From Streptomyces sp. Ag109_O5-10 (GTDB lineage Bacteria > Actinomycetota > Actinomycetes > Streptomycetales > Streptomycetaceae): a stretch of DNA of 64,000 nucleotides. This document shows, in pieces, positions 23,462 through 32,680 of this stretch (positions within the stretch are counted from its first letter, which is position 1; every line of letters starts with the position of its first letter). The position numbers and the translations under genes are program-made. The notes beneath the pieces were generated by a model that worked only from the letters and a program-made list of their open reading frames with translations, made no database searches and was not told where the DNA came from. The stretch spans positions 9,114,001 to 9,178,000 of the forward strand of contig NZ_FNTQ01000001.1 of assembly GCF_900105755.1 (NCBI RefSeq), given 5' to 3'.

Positions 23462-24346
23462 ATGCGCAAGTCCCCGGCAGAATCCAGCCGCGCCGCGGTC
23501 ACGCGCGCCGTCGCTGTCGCCGTCGTCCTGGCCACAGCCTCCCTCACCGCAGGCTGCTCCAGCATCAGCACCGAAACGGGCACCACCACTCCAACGGGCA
23601 GCGCCTCGAAAGCCCCGGCGGCGAAAGTCTCCGGACCGCCCGTCCACGCCGGCGTCGACTACCAGCTCGGCGGCGCCTACACCCCGCCGAAGGGCGTCTC
23701 CGTGGTCTCCCGCGACCACACGGCGTCGCCCGCCGCGGGCCTGTACAACATCTGCTACGTCAACGCGTTCCAGGCCCAGCCCGACGCGGAGCAGGAGTGG
23801 GACGCCGACCTCCTGCTGCGCGACGCCTCCGGGAGGATCGTCATGGACGAGGACTGGGGCGAGGCGATGCTCGACATCAGAACCCCGGCCAAGCGCGCGC
23901 GGATCGCGCAGAAGGTGGACGACTGGATCGACGAGTGCGCCGACAAGGGGTTCGACGCCGTCGAGCCGGACAACTACGACAGCTACACCCGCGCCCCGCA
24001 CGGACTGCTGACCGCGGCCGACGCCGAGGCGTTCCAGACCCTCCTCGCCCGCCACGCGCACTCCCGGCACCTCGCCGTCGCCCAGAAGAACACCCTCGAA
24101 CTCGCCAAGGACCGCAAGCGGGTCGGCCTCGACTTCGCGGTGGTGGAGGAATGCGGGCAGTACGACGAATGCGGGTCCTACGTCGACGCGTTCGGCGACC
24201 ACGTCATCGTCGTCGAATACACCGAGAAGGGCCTGAGGAAGGCCTGCGCGGGCTGGGGCGACCGGATCAGCGTCGTCCGGCGCGACCTCGACGTCACACC
24301 GGCCGGTCACCACGGGTACCTGCGCGAGACCTGCGACCGTTACTGA
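23462..24346 (+). CDS. GH114 polygalactosaminidase-like lipoprotein (GH114-2)
   Basis: A 294-residue homologue of GH114-1 with the same signatures: GVDYQLGGAYTPPKGV, GLYNICYVNAFQAQP, DEDWGEAMLDI, VEPDNYDSYTR and FAVVEECGQYDECGSY. The difference is at the N-terminus: a lipobox (LTAGCSS) predicts a lipoprotein, followed by a Thr/Ser-rich linker of about 30 residues, so this copy should stay on the cell surface while GH114-1 is released. Start at 23462 with a weak GCAGG site; an in-frame ATG at 23414 would run into the RNA element. It is tail to tail with a polysaccharide deacetylase gene, which suggests a deacetylate-then-cleave pair. Confidence 0.87.
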   Translation: MRKSPAESSRAAVTRAVAVAVVLATASLTAGCSSISTETGTTTPTGSASKAPAAKVSGPPVHAGVDYQLGGAYTPPKGVSVVSRDHTASPAAGLYNICYVNAFQAQPDAEQEWDADLLLRDASGRIVMDEDWGEAMLDIRTPAKRARIAQKVDDWIDECADKGFDAVEPDNYDSYTRAPHGLLTAADAEAFQTLLARHAHSRHLAVAQKNTLELAKDRKRVGLDFAVVEECGQYDECGSYVDAFGDHVIVVEYTEKGLRKACAGWGDRISVVRRDLDVTPAGHHGYLRETCDRY

Positions 24347-24437
24347 CGACGGCCCGTCGGCTGTCGACGATGTCCCGCGACGGCCTCTCCCACGGCCCCG
24401 GAGCCGTACGACGACGCCGGCCGGGTCTCCCGCCGGT

Positions 24438-25307
24438 TCACCTGTTCGGCGGCTGGATGTAGTCCTCCAGGCGGGCCACGGCGAAGCCCTGCTCATGGAT
24501 GCGCCGGAGCAGGTTGGCGAACATGTGCGTCATCGTGGTGCCCTTGAGCTCGGACGGCCCGCGGAAGTGGGCCAGGATGATGTCTCCGGGGTGCAGCTTC
24601 CTGTCTGCCGACTGGTACTGCATATTGCGGATCTGCATGGACTCCCGCCACCACACGATCGCGCGGGGTCCGCACTCCCCGACCGCGATCCTGGTGTTGG
24701 CGTTGTACGCGCCGTAGGGCGGCCGGAAGAGCAGCGGCGCGGTGCCGTACTCCTTGGTGAGGATCTTCTGGTCGCCGCACACCTCCTCCTTCTGGCGGGC
24801 CAGGGGGAGGGCGCTCATCACGGGGTGGTGCAGGGTGTGGTTCTGGATGTGGTTGCCCAGTGCCTGCAGCGGCCGGAAGTACGCGTAGTCCGACTTGACG
24901 GCGTCGTCCATCAGGAACATCGTGATCGGGACCCTCAGGTCCCGCAGCATCCGGATGAAGGCGGGGTCCTTCTCCTGTCCATCGTCCACGGTGATGAAGA
25001 CGACCTTCTGTGTGGTCGGTATGCGGGTGAAGACCGGAACGGTTCCGGTGGCCGAGAGCCGCACCGGCTTGTCGGCCGGGGGCCGCGGGGCAGCGGGCAG
25101 CGGAGTCAGGCCCCACTTGTGCCAGTTCGCCGCCGAGTCGGACACGGCGGGCGCGGTACTGACGGTGCCGTCGGATACGGCGGGCCGGGAGGCGCGGGCG
25201 GTACCACCGGTACCGCCACCGGCGCCGCAACCGCCCATCGCCAGGCTCACTGCGACCGCCCCTGTCACCGACCGGTACAGCCTGCCCCGGTTCCTGCGCT
25301 TGTCCAC
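24438..25307 (-). CDS. Polysaccharide deacetylase (CE4-type) lipoprotein
   Basis: A 289-residue secreted NodB-fold deacetylase. GTG start at 25307 with AAGGA 8 nt upstream; signal peptide with lipobox (AMGGC). Catalytic motifs are visible: motif 1 VVFITVDDGQEKDP (TFDDG variant with two Asp), motif 2 NHTLHHP (metal His), motif 3 FRPPYGAYN, and a late IILAHFRGP with the catalytic His. Such enzymes remove N-acetyl groups from chitin, peptidoglycan, PNAG or poly-GalNAc. Convergence with GH114-2, which needs free amino groups on galactosamine, suggests the GalNAc polymer as substrate, but peptidoglycan remains possible. Confidence 0.85.
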   Translation of the reverse strand: MDKRRNRGRLYRSVTGAVAVSLAMGGCGAGGGTGGTARASRPAVSDGTVSTAPAVSDSAANWHKWGLTPLPAAPRPPADKPVRLSATGTVPVFTRIPTTQKVVFITVDDGQEKDPAFIRMLRDLRVPITMFLMDDAVKSDYAYFRPLQALGNHIQNHTLHHPVMSALPLARQKEEVCGDQKILTKEYGTAPLLFRPPYGAYNANTRIAVGECGPRAIVWWRESMQIRNMQYQSADRKLHPGDIILAHFRGPSELKGTTMTHMFANLLRRIHEQGFAVARLEDYIQPPNR

Positions 25308-25676
25308 CGTGCCCGTCCTTCAGCCGACGTCGATCTTGGTCAGCCGAAAGGTAATCCAACAACACCAAGAAAGGATCAACAGTCAGGTGTGAGTGCGTCA
25401 GGTCGTGCCTTCCGCACCTGGGGAGCGTCCAGAGGGGGCGCTGTCCCTCTCTGTGCCGCGTTGCGGCCCTGCACGCCTGCCTGCGCCGGTGCGGGTCCCA
25501 GGAGCGCCGCTCAGGATCAACCGCTGACCGGACGGTCGGGCCCGGTCCGGTGAGGTGAGGTGAGGTGAGGTGAGTGGAGAAGACACTTTCCCACGCAGCC
25601 TCGTGACCTGACGGCCAAGGCGCCCCCGTGACCGTAGAGAAGCGTGGTCGTGATCTCGACTTGGCAGGGTGGCGGC
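25308..25676. other. Gene-free spacer
   Basis: This 369-nt stretch separates the divergent deacetylase and lipoprotein genes. I see no gene; the only structure is the GGTGA tandem repeat at 25550-25574. Confidence 0.6.
25550..25574 (+). repeat. Five tandem copies of GGTGA
   Basis: The pentamer GGTGA is repeated five times without interruption, about 100 nt before the lipoprotein start. It is a potential slippage site. Confidence 0.85.
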
Positions 25677-27239
25677 ATGGACATTCTGCGGCGTGTCCCT
25701 CGCCTTCGAGGGAGTCAGGAGCGGGAGACGAACCGGGTCGTTCGTGCCTGCAAGGCTGCCGTCGGCCTCCTGCTCACGCTGGTCACCATGACGTCAGTCC
25801 TCGCGGGGTGCTCCTCGAACGACGGAGCCGAGGTGAAGCTGGTCGTTCCATCGGTCTTCTACGTCTCCCGCGGTCCGCAACAGCCCGTGTCGGACCTGCG
25901 GGTCGAGGAGAGGCTCGGCGCGGGGACGGCCACATTACGGGTGACCTTCGACGCCGGTGATCTGAAGGGCATCGTCACGGTCAAGCGGGCACTCGACAAC
26001 TGTGTCGTCCATCTGCCCGTCTATCACTGCGATTCGCAGGCGGGCCCGACAGGATCAGGGGGTATCCAGGCCTTCCACCTGAGTCCCGCGCAAGGCGCGA
26101 AGGCGGGTGACTCCGCGGTGCTGCGCTACCGTGTGACCGCGCCCGGCATGGAGCCCGTCCGTGGTCGCTCCCTCATCGTGATCGGCAGACCGGAGCTGCG
26201 AGTCGTGCTGCACCGGGATTCGGGCCCGGTGAATCCCGGCGGGAGCGTGGCGGTCCGGCTGACGCTGCGCAACGTCGGCGACGTGCCCGCCCGTGGCGTG
26301 GCGCTGCGCATGGAGGCACAGGACGGCATCACCCTGAGCGACCGGCACCGCAACTGTCGCTACCGAGGCGGTACTTCGGCCTGGTGCCGGCTCTCCGCGG
26401 ACGACATTGTCATTCCGCCGGGCCGGTCGTACGGCCTGGATGCGCGCGAACATCTGCGGGCCACGAAGGACGCCACCTACCCGACCGTCACCTTCCGTGC
26501 TGACGCCATCGGTACCGACTATGTCCCCCCGGACACGATCGCATCGACCTACCGGCCGGGTGACGGGCCTCCACTGCGCTTCGTTCCGGCCCCCCGTTCC
26601 GAGGCCGCCGGCGCGACGAGCACTGGCAGCGACGATCCGCAGGTGCTCCGCGTGACCGTCGCCAACAAGAGTGAGCTGGCCGCGGTCGCCGGGACGGTGC
26701 ACGGTCCTCTCGGAAGCCTCGCCACGGTGCGGATCGGCGCGCGGAACGACGGGCCCGGTGCGCTCACGGCGGCGGTCAAGGTCCTGTTCACGGTGCCGGA
26801 GGGCACCACTGTCGTGGCGTCGCCGTACAGTTTCGAACGCGACGAGGAGGTGATCGAGCAGGACTGCCGAGCGCTCGCCGCCGACGGCACACCACTCGCC
26901 GACGCCTCCGCCAGGCAGCCGAGTGCCGGACGCTACGTCTGCACAGCGCGCATCGATGCGGTGGGGGCCTCGGCGACGTTTCCGTTCACCCTGCGCGTCG
27001 ACAAGGACAGTGCCGGGGGGAGCGGCCGGGTCACGGTCATGGACGGCGACCCACGACATCCCAGCGGGGACACCGAACCGGCCGACGACACGACGGACGT
27101 CGTTGTGTCCGTGTGGCCGGGGCCGTCCTGGGCCACCCCAGGGTTCTACATCGCCGTTGCCGTCGGCGTTCCGTTGTTCACTCTCGTTGTGGCCCTCTAC
27201 GTGTGGCGGCGGAGGCTTTCCGCCGCCACGACGAGATGA
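25677..27239 (+). CDS. Large lipoprotein with repeated Ig-like domains and C-terminal helix
   Basis: A 520-residue exported protein. A basic N-terminus and hydrophobic segment end in a lipobox (SVLAGCSS), so it should be lipid-anchored. The body contains at least two DUF11/COG1361-like beta-sandwich repeats: GGSVAVRLTLRNVGDVPARG near residue 180 and LATVRIGARNDGPGALTAAV near 355. A hydrophobic helix (FYIAVAVGVPLFTLVVALYV) followed by Arg-rich residues ends the protein. Two membrane attachments on one protein are unusual. Paired cysteines (CRYRGGTSAWC) suggest disulfides. It resembles cell-surface structural or adhesion proteins; specific function unknown. Start at 25677 after AGGGTGG. Confidence 0.75.
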   Translation: MDILRRVPRLRGSQERETNRVVRACKAAVGLLLTLVTMTSVLAGCSSNDGAEVKLVVPSVFYVSRGPQQPVSDLRVEERLGAGTATLRVTFDAGDLKGIVTVKRALDNCVVHLPVYHCDSQAGPTGSGGIQAFHLSPAQGAKAGDSAVLRYRVTAPGMEPVRGRSLIVIGRPELRVVLHRDSGPVNPGGSVAVRLTLRNVGDVPARGVALRMEAQDGITLSDRHRNCRYRGGTSAWCRLSADDIVIPPGRSYGLDAREHLRATKDATYPTVTFRADAIGTDYVPPDTIASTYRPGDGPPLRFVPAPRSEAAGATSTGSDDPQVLRVTVANKSELAAVAGTVHGPLGSLATVRIGARNDGPGALTAAVKVLFTVPEGTTVVASPYSFERDEEVIEQDCRALAADGTPLADASARQPSAGRYVCTARIDAVGASATFPFTLRVDKDSAGGSGRVTVMDGDPRHPSGDTEPADDTTDVVVSVWPGPSWATPGFYIAVAVGVPLFTLVVALYVWRRRLSAATTR

Positions 27240-27475
27240 CCTCGCGGGAACAGGGGACCGACGCGCGGCACCGCCCGGCCAGGAACGGCCCGGTGAACTC
27301 CCACTCACCGGCGGTTAGTTGCGCACGCGTCACCGCACAGTCCTACCGGACCGACACCTCACCCCCGGGCCTGATCGCAACCACAGCAGCCCCTGGATCA
27401 AATGCCTTCTGCGAGAGGGCGTCGGCCGCCCCGGACCGGCACTCCGGCGGCTACGCCTGTCCTTGGCGTGGGCTG

Positions 27476-28921
27476 TCACAGGGCGAGATCGGTGAGGACC
27501 AGCACGCGTTCGTAGGTGTAGTCGTCCATGGCGAACTTCACTCCCTCGCGGCCGACACCTGACTGCTTGACGCCGCCGTAGGGCATCTGGTCGGCCCGGT
27601 AGGAGGGGACATCACCGACTACGACACCGCCGACCTCCAGAGCCCGGTGGGCCCGGAACGCCGCCTGTAGGTCGTGCGTGAACACTCCCGTCTGCAGGCC
27701 GTACTTGGAGTCGTTCACTGCCGCGAAAGCCTCGGCTTCGCCGGAGACCTTGAGCACCGTGAGAACTGGTCCGAAGACCTCCTCGCAGGCCAGTGTCGTG
27801 TCAGCCGGAACGTCGGCGAGAACCGTAGGCGCATACGAGGCGCCATCGCGCTTGCCACCCGTGTAGAGGGTGGCACCGGAGACGACGGCTTCGTCGACCC
27901 AGGACTCGACGCGGCGCGCGGCGTCCTCGCTGACGAGCGGGCCCACATCGGTCCTGTCGTCCGACGGGTCCCCGGTGATCTGCGATTCGACCGCCGCGAC
28001 GATGCGGGGGAGCAGGCGGTCGTACACCGAGGCGTCGGCTATGACGCGCTGCACGGAGATGCAGGACTGTCCGCCCTGGTAGTTGGAGAACGTGGCGATC
28101 CGGTCGGCGGCATAGGCGAGGTCTTGGTCGCTGGCGAAGTCGCCCAGCACGACGGCCGCACCGTTCCCGCCGAGTTCCAGCGTGCAGTGCTTCCTGGGTA
28201 CCGAGTCCATGATCGCGTAGCCGACCCTCTCGGAACCGGTGAACGAGATGACGGGCAAGCGCTCGTCCTGTACCAGCGCAGGCATTCGGTCGTTGGCGAC
28301 CGGCAGAATGCTCCACGCGCCTCCTGGCAGTTCCGTCTCGGCGAGCAGTTCGCCGAGAACCAGGGCGGACAGAGGAGTGTTCGGCGCCGGCTTCAGGATG
28401 ATCGGGGCGCCGGCCGCGATGGCAGGGGCGACTTTGTGGGCGCCCTGATTGAGCGGGAAGTTGAAGGGCGTGATGCCCAGCACCACCCCCTTGGGGAAGC
28501 GGCGGGTGAGCGCGAGACGGCCCCGGCCCGCTGGGTCAGTGTCCAGTCGCTGAGCCTCGCCGCTGTTGAATCGGCGGGCCTCCTCGGCGGCGAACCGGAA
28601 CACGGACACCGAGCGGCGAACCTCGCCTCGGGCCCACTTGATCGGTTTGCCGTTCTCCGCTGAGATGAGCTGCGCGATCTCTTCGGTACGCTCCACGAGC
28701 CGCTTGCTCACGTGGTCGAGAGCAGCGGCACGCAGGTAGGCGGGGGTTGCCGCGAACTCCTCGCGAGCGGCATAGGCGGCGGCCACCGCCTCCTCGACCT
28801 GATCATCGGTCGGCACGCTGATCTCGCCGACCAGCTGGCCGGTCCAGGGCGAGGTCACGGCCAGGCTGGTCTCGCCGGTGGCCTGGCGGCCGGCGAGCCA
28901 GAAGGCGCGGGGGGAAGTCAT
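27476..28921 (-). CDS. NAD(P)-dependent aldehyde dehydrogenase
   Basis: A 481-residue aldehyde dehydrogenase of normal length. The general base Glu lies in TLELGGNGAAVVL, the catalytic Cys in NYQGGQSCISVQRV; cofactor segments GITPFNFPLNQGAHK and FTGSERVGYAIM and the C-terminal GVKQSGVGREGVKFAM are intact. The Cys region resembles lactaldehyde, phosphonoacetaldehyde and non-phosphorylating GAPDH types rather than betaine aldehyde dehydrogenases. Start at 28921; the upstream site is weak. Physiological aldehyde unknown. Neighbouring small-molecule enzymes (isochorismatase-like, FAD monooxygenase) suggest catabolism of an aromatic or amine compound, but no clear operon is formed. Confidence 0.92.
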   Translation of the reverse strand: MTSPRAFWLAGRQATGETSLAVTSPWTGQLVGEISVPTDDQVEEAVAAAYAAREEFAATPAYLRAAALDHVSKRLVERTEEIAQLISAENGKPIKWARGEVRRSVSVFRFAAEEARRFNSGEAQRLDTDPAGRGRLALTRRFPKGVVLGITPFNFPLNQGAHKVAPAIAAGAPIILKPAPNTPLSALVLGELLAETELPGGAWSILPVANDRMPALVQDERLPVISFTGSERVGYAIMDSVPRKHCTLELGGNGAAVVLGDFASDQDLAYAADRIATFSNYQGGQSCISVQRVIADASVYDRLLPRIVAAVESQITGDPSDDRTDVGPLVSEDAARRVESWVDEAVVSGATLYTGGKRDGASYAPTVLADVPADTTLACEEVFGPVLTVLKVSGEAEAFAAVNDSKYGLQTGVFTHDLQAAFRAHRALEVGGVVVGDVPSYRADQMPYGGVKQSGVGREGVKFAMDDYTYERVLVLTDLAL

Positions 28922-29153
28922 GTCCGGTCACGGCCCTAACGCTCGGGGTGTGCTGACGTGTGTCCGTCAGCCGGTCCCACCGTAGGACCGTCCCGGCCAG
29001 GGGTGACTTGTACAAAATGTAGCGGTGCCCGATCTGCGGACGCCGGAAGGCCGGTTCCCTTCCGGCCGCTTCTTTCGCTATTCCCCGTGCTCCCGGTAGC
29101 GCGGCAGGCGTGCCGTTGCCCCTGGAAGCCGGTGCTGTCTGCATGACGACGGG

Positions 29154-29783
29154 TCAGGTGCCCGCAGCCTTGGTCGCAGAAAGGAATTCTTCGGCGCTGA
29201 GAGTCGCATGCGATATGAGTGGATATCGCAGGATCATGGCGTCGTATGCAGGGCGTCCGCCGAAGGCTGCTGTCGCGTCCGTGAAGGTCGTGACGTGAAA
29301 GCCGTGTTCCATGCAGCTGCGGGCGGTCGATTCCACACACATAGTTCCGACCATGCCGGCGACAGCGATGTACTCGACATCGTGCTGCCGCATCTGTACT
29401 TCGAGGTCCGTATTGGCCAGAACGTCGATGTTCTTGTGAGGCGCGATGACAATCTCGCCGTCGGCGGGGGCCAGGTCCGGGTGGAAGTCCGCACCCCAGC
29501 TCCCTGCCACGAACAGGCGGTTGTCGAACATTTCGTGGTGAACGCCTGAGATGTGCTTCCAGGTCGTATAGTCGCTTTCAGTGTACGACATGGGGGCATG
29601 GAATACAGGGAAACCTTGCTCTCGGGCTCCCGCGAGGAGGGTCTTGAGGTTTTCGAGAGTGCCGATTCGTTCGAATTCCTCTCTGTAGACCCTGTATGCC
29701 TTCCCGTCCTCGGAGAATACGTCGTTGACGGTGTCTATGAGCAGCAGTCCTATGCGTCCCCGTTCGTACGACAGAGCGTTCAT
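29154..29783 (-). CDS. Isochorismatase-like cysteine hydrolase
   Basis: A 209-residue hydrolase with the family triad in place: Asp17 (LLLIDTVND), Lys117 (APHKNIDVLA) and Cys149 (GMVGTMCVESTAR). Members hydrolyse isochorismate, nicotinamide, carbamates or ureides, and this sequence does not discriminate. GGGAGG precedes the ATG at 29783. Codon use is visibly less G/C-biased than in the neighbouring aldehyde dehydrogenase gene, and the same holds for the next two genes. This suggests they arrived together from another source. Confidence 0.88.
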   Translation of the reverse strand: MNALSYERGRIGLLLIDTVNDVFSEDGKAYRVYREEFERIGTLENLKTLLAGAREQGFPVFHAPMSYTESDYTTWKHISGVHHEMFDNRLFVAGSWGADFHPDLAPADGEIVIAPHKNIDVLANTDLEVQMRQHDVEYIAVAGMVGTMCVESTARSCMEHGFHVTTFTDATAAFGGRPAYDAMILRYPLISHATLSAEEFLSATKAAGT

Positions 29784-30135
29784 CTCGACCTCCCTTGCCG
29801 CTTTGGTTGTATCGAGATTCTAAGACGAAGCATCTGCGGGCGCGCGCTGGCAGCCAGACCGTGTTTGAAATGCTGGGGCCCGTCTTCCACGAGAGTTTTG
29901 CGAGGTCTTGATCGTCGTGGACGGGGCAGGGCCCTAATGGCGCTGACTCCACGCCGTACGGCCCGTGCGGAGGTGACCCGTGGGCCGCGTGCGCAGCCGA
30001 TTTCGGTGAGGCATTAGTTGCATGCGCGCCTGCCCGCGAGAGCGTCGCCTCGCGTTGGCTCCCTGCGGAAGCGATGATCGCCGAGGAGGAACACGGCAGC
30101 GCCCGGGCAGGGTGGTAACGGAACGGAGTACGTCT
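29784..30135. other. Gene-free spacer between divergent genes
   Basis: This 352-nt region holds the promoters of the isochorismatase-like and TDT genes. A TAGAAT box on the minus strand near 29820 could be a -10 element. No gene is seen. Confidence 0.5.
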
Positions 30136-31143
30136 TTGACCAGCCGCAAGTATCTGGTGGCGCCGAATCTCTTCGGCATCAGTTTTGGTGTGGCAGGGCT
30201 GGCTCAAGCGTGGACAGTGGCGCACAGCGTGGTGCGCACGCCTGAATGGCCGGGAGTCGTTCTGTGGTTGGGTGCCGGTCTGCTGTGGCTCCTGACGACG
30301 GTGGCCTACGTGGTGAATGTCAGGTCTCGGGGACATCTGGGGACTGAATTCACACATCCGGTTACCGGCCCGTTCATTTCGCTGGTGCCGATTGTTCCCA
30401 TGCTCTTCGGTGTCGCGTTGAGGCCGTACGCGGACACGGCCGGTAAATTCATCTACCTCGTCGCATATGCCGTCACGGTTATTCTAGGAGGATTGCTGAC
30501 CGGTGCGTGGATTCGCGTCGAAATGAAACTTGTGGACTGGCATCCGGGTTATTTTCTGCCTACCGTGGCCGGCGGTCTGCTGGCGGCAGGTGGGGCGGCA
30601 GCATTCGGCTGGGTGAGGCTTTCCGAGCTCATGTTCGGGTTCGGGTTCATCTGCTGGGTCGTGCTCGGCTCGATTCTTCTCCTCAGATTGTTCACGCAGC
30701 CCGCACTGCCGAACCGGCTGCTGCCCGTCATCGCCATTGAGTTCGCTCCGCCCGTCGTGGCCGGGAACGTCTGGTTTGCGATGAACGGAGGAAGAGCGGA
30801 TTTCGTGGCGAGCGGGCTGGCAGGCTACGCACTGCTCATGGCAATCGTGCAGATTTCGATGATTCCCTCATATCGGACGGCTCCTTTCGGGCCGCCCTAC
30901 TGGGCGTTCGCCTTCACCTATGTCGCCGCTGTCACGGATGTGATTTTCTGGCTGAGAGCCGAGGATGTCGATCATTCGCAGGTGATCACGTACGTTCTCC
31001 TCGCACTCTCCACCATGGGCTATGCAGCACTTGCTGCACGCACGGTAAAGGGCATGGTCCAAGGCACTTTTCTTCCCGAGTATCCCGCTGCGCCGGCCCG
31101 ACCGGGCTCCGGTGGGGCCGACCGACAGGAGGACGCGGAGTGA
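30136..31143 (+). CDS. TDT/SLAC1-family membrane transporter
   Basis: A protein of about 335 residues with roughly ten membrane helices and little else. NLFGISFGVAGLAQAW at the N-terminus, FEFAPPVVAG-like (IEFAPPVVAGNVWFAMNGG) in the middle and PPYWAFAFTYVAAVTD near the end are characteristic of TehA/SLAC1-type anion channels and C4-dicarboxylate exporters. Start taken as TTG at 30136 because GGAG lies 8 nt upstream; GTG at 30112 is an alternative. Substrates in the family include malate, sulfite and chloride; not predictable here. It converges on the monooxygenase gene. Confidence 0.82.
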   Translation: MTSRKYLVAPNLFGISFGVAGLAQAWTVAHSVVRTPEWPGVVLWLGAGLLWLLTTVAYVVNVRSRGHLGTEFTHPVTGPFISLVPIVPMLFGVALRPYADTAGKFIYLVAYAVTVILGGLLTGAWIRVEMKLVDWHPGYFLPTVAGGLLAAGGAAAFGWVRLSELMFGFGFICWVVLGSILLLRLFTQPALPNRLLPVIAIEFAPPVVAGNVWFAMNGGRADFVASGLAGYALLMAIVQISMIPSYRTAPFGPPYWAFAFTYVAAVTDVIFWLRAEDVDHSQVITYVLLALSTMGYAALAARTVKGMVQGTFLPEYPAAPARPGSGGADRQEDAE

Positions 31144-31189
31144 CGAAGGTGCTCGGCTCGCGCCTGCGGCCGTAAACCGGGTGGAGACG

Positions 31190-32680
31190 TCACACGAGCG
31201 AAGCCCTGCTGCCCGGGGTCTCCGGCTGTGCGCCGCACCAGTCCGCCAGCGCGTGGCGGGTTGCGTCGATGCGACGTTCAGGCGACTCGTCCGAGACGGC
31301 CCACGCGATGTAGGCGTCCGGCCGGACCAGCACACTTTTATTCGTCGAGCCTCGTGGGGACACGATCTCCACTTCGTCGGACCACTCGCTGATCAGCGAG
31401 GAGAGATCAGGGGAGTCATTGGGGATGACAAGCACGAACCGTCGGCCACGAAGCGCCTCGTAGAGTCGACGCCCGTCGCTCAGAGGGACATCGGGTGCCC
31501 GCTTTCCGGCGAGGGGATGCGCGTCGGCCGCCGAGGCGTATGAAATGTCGAGCCCCGAAATCGCCGCCGCCAGCCGTCTGGCCACCCAAGGGGTCTTCAG
31601 CACCGTACGAGCTGCGAAATCACGGACCCCGCACAGTGCTCGCGGCGTGGTCAGGACTCCGCGTAGCAGTGCACCGCTCATCCGCAGGACCCTGCGTCCC
31701 ACCGGGTGCCGTTCATCCTCATAGCTGTCGAGCAGTGAGTCCGGTGCGCGGCCGCGTTGAACAGCTGTCAGCTTCCAGCTGAGATTCGCAGAGTCCTGAA
31801 GGCTGGTGTTGAGGCCCATACCGCCGGCAGGGGAATGGACATGCGCGGCGTCACCGACGAGGAACACCCGGCCCACCCGGTAGCGCGGCGATTGGCGCTC
31901 GTCGCTGTGGAATCGCGAGAGCCAGCGGGGGTCGTGCATGGCAAAGTCACTGCCCAGTGCCCGGCGGGCAACTTCACGGATTTCTTCCAGGTCGACCGGC
32001 GCATCGTCCGGCATCGGGTGACGGCGGTTCCACGCCATGACCCTGAACCAGGCGTCACCGAAGGGCACCACAATGGCGAAGGCATCTCCGATCGCTCCCA
32101 CTGTGGGTGGTTTCGTCGGTGGATCAGCCAGGCGCACGTCCGCAAGCATCATCGAGCGAACCGCGGATCGGCCCGGGAAGGGAAGGCCGAGTGAGCGGCG
32201 CACGGAACTGTTGCGCCCGTCTGCGCCGACCACGAAGTCCGCACGCAGGCTTCGCTCGGCTCCGTCGGGCGCTCGCACCGCTACGTCGACCCCGGTTTCG
32301 TCCTGCTGGACACCGGTTGCTTCGTGGCCCCGCATGATGGTCACGCCGTGCGCCTGGGCACGAGACAAGAGCAGGCGCTCAGTGTTGTACTGCGGGGTCA
32401 CCAGCACATGAGGGTAGCGACTCGGCAGCCGAGACAGGTCGATCCGCAAGAACTGCAGAACCGGATTGCGGATCCCGGTCAGCAACAGTTCGTCGGCGAG
32501 GCCTCGGGCGTCCAACTGCTCCATTGTCCGTGCATGCACGGCAAATGCCCGCGTGAGCTTCGACTCCCCTTCTCGCCGTTCTACGACGGTGCAGCGAAGC
32601 CCTGCTTCGGCCAAGTCGCCCGCGAGCAACAACCCCGCTGGGCCGGCTCCGACAACCAGTACATCGATGTCTGAACCCAT
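31190..32680 (-). CDS. FAD-dependent aromatic hydroxylase-type monooxygenase
   Basis: A 496-residue flavoprotein of the PheA/TfdB/MhpA group. The FAD motif VLVVGAGPAGLLLAGDLAEA is at the N-terminus, the NAD(P)H/FAD motif FVVGADGRNSSVRRSLG near residue 160, and GRVFLVGDAAHVHSPAGGMG with LNTSLQDSANLSWKL near 285. A C-terminal thioredoxin-like domain is present (VLVIPNDSP, SVLVRPDAYIAW), usual for phenol or polyketide hydroxylases. GGAGGAAGAG precedes the ATG at 32680. Substrates are phenols or aromatic polyketides; none is indicated nearby. It belongs to the stretch with lower G/C bias. Confidence 0.9.
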   Translation of the reverse strand: MGSDIDVLVVGAGPAGLLLAGDLAEAGLRCTVVERREGESKLTRAFAVHARTMEQLDARGLADELLLTGIRNPVLQFLRIDLSRLPSRYPHVLVTPQYNTERLLLSRAQAHGVTIMRGHEATGVQQDETGVDVAVRAPDGAERSLRADFVVGADGRNSSVRRSLGLPFPGRSAVRSMMLADVRLADPPTKPPTVGAIGDAFAIVVPFGDAWFRVMAWNRRHPMPDDAPVDLEEIREVARRALGSDFAMHDPRWLSRFHSDERQSPRYRVGRVFLVGDAAHVHSPAGGMGLNTSLQDSANLSWKLTAVQRGRAPDSLLDSYEDERHPVGRRVLRMSGALLRGVLTTPRALCGVRDFAARTVLKTPWVARRLAAAISGLDISYASAADAHPLAGKRAPDVPLSDGRRLYEALRGRRFVLVIPNDSPDLSSLISEWSDEVEIVSPRGSTNKSVLVRPDAYIAWAVSDESPERRIDATRHALADWCGAQPETPGSRASLV

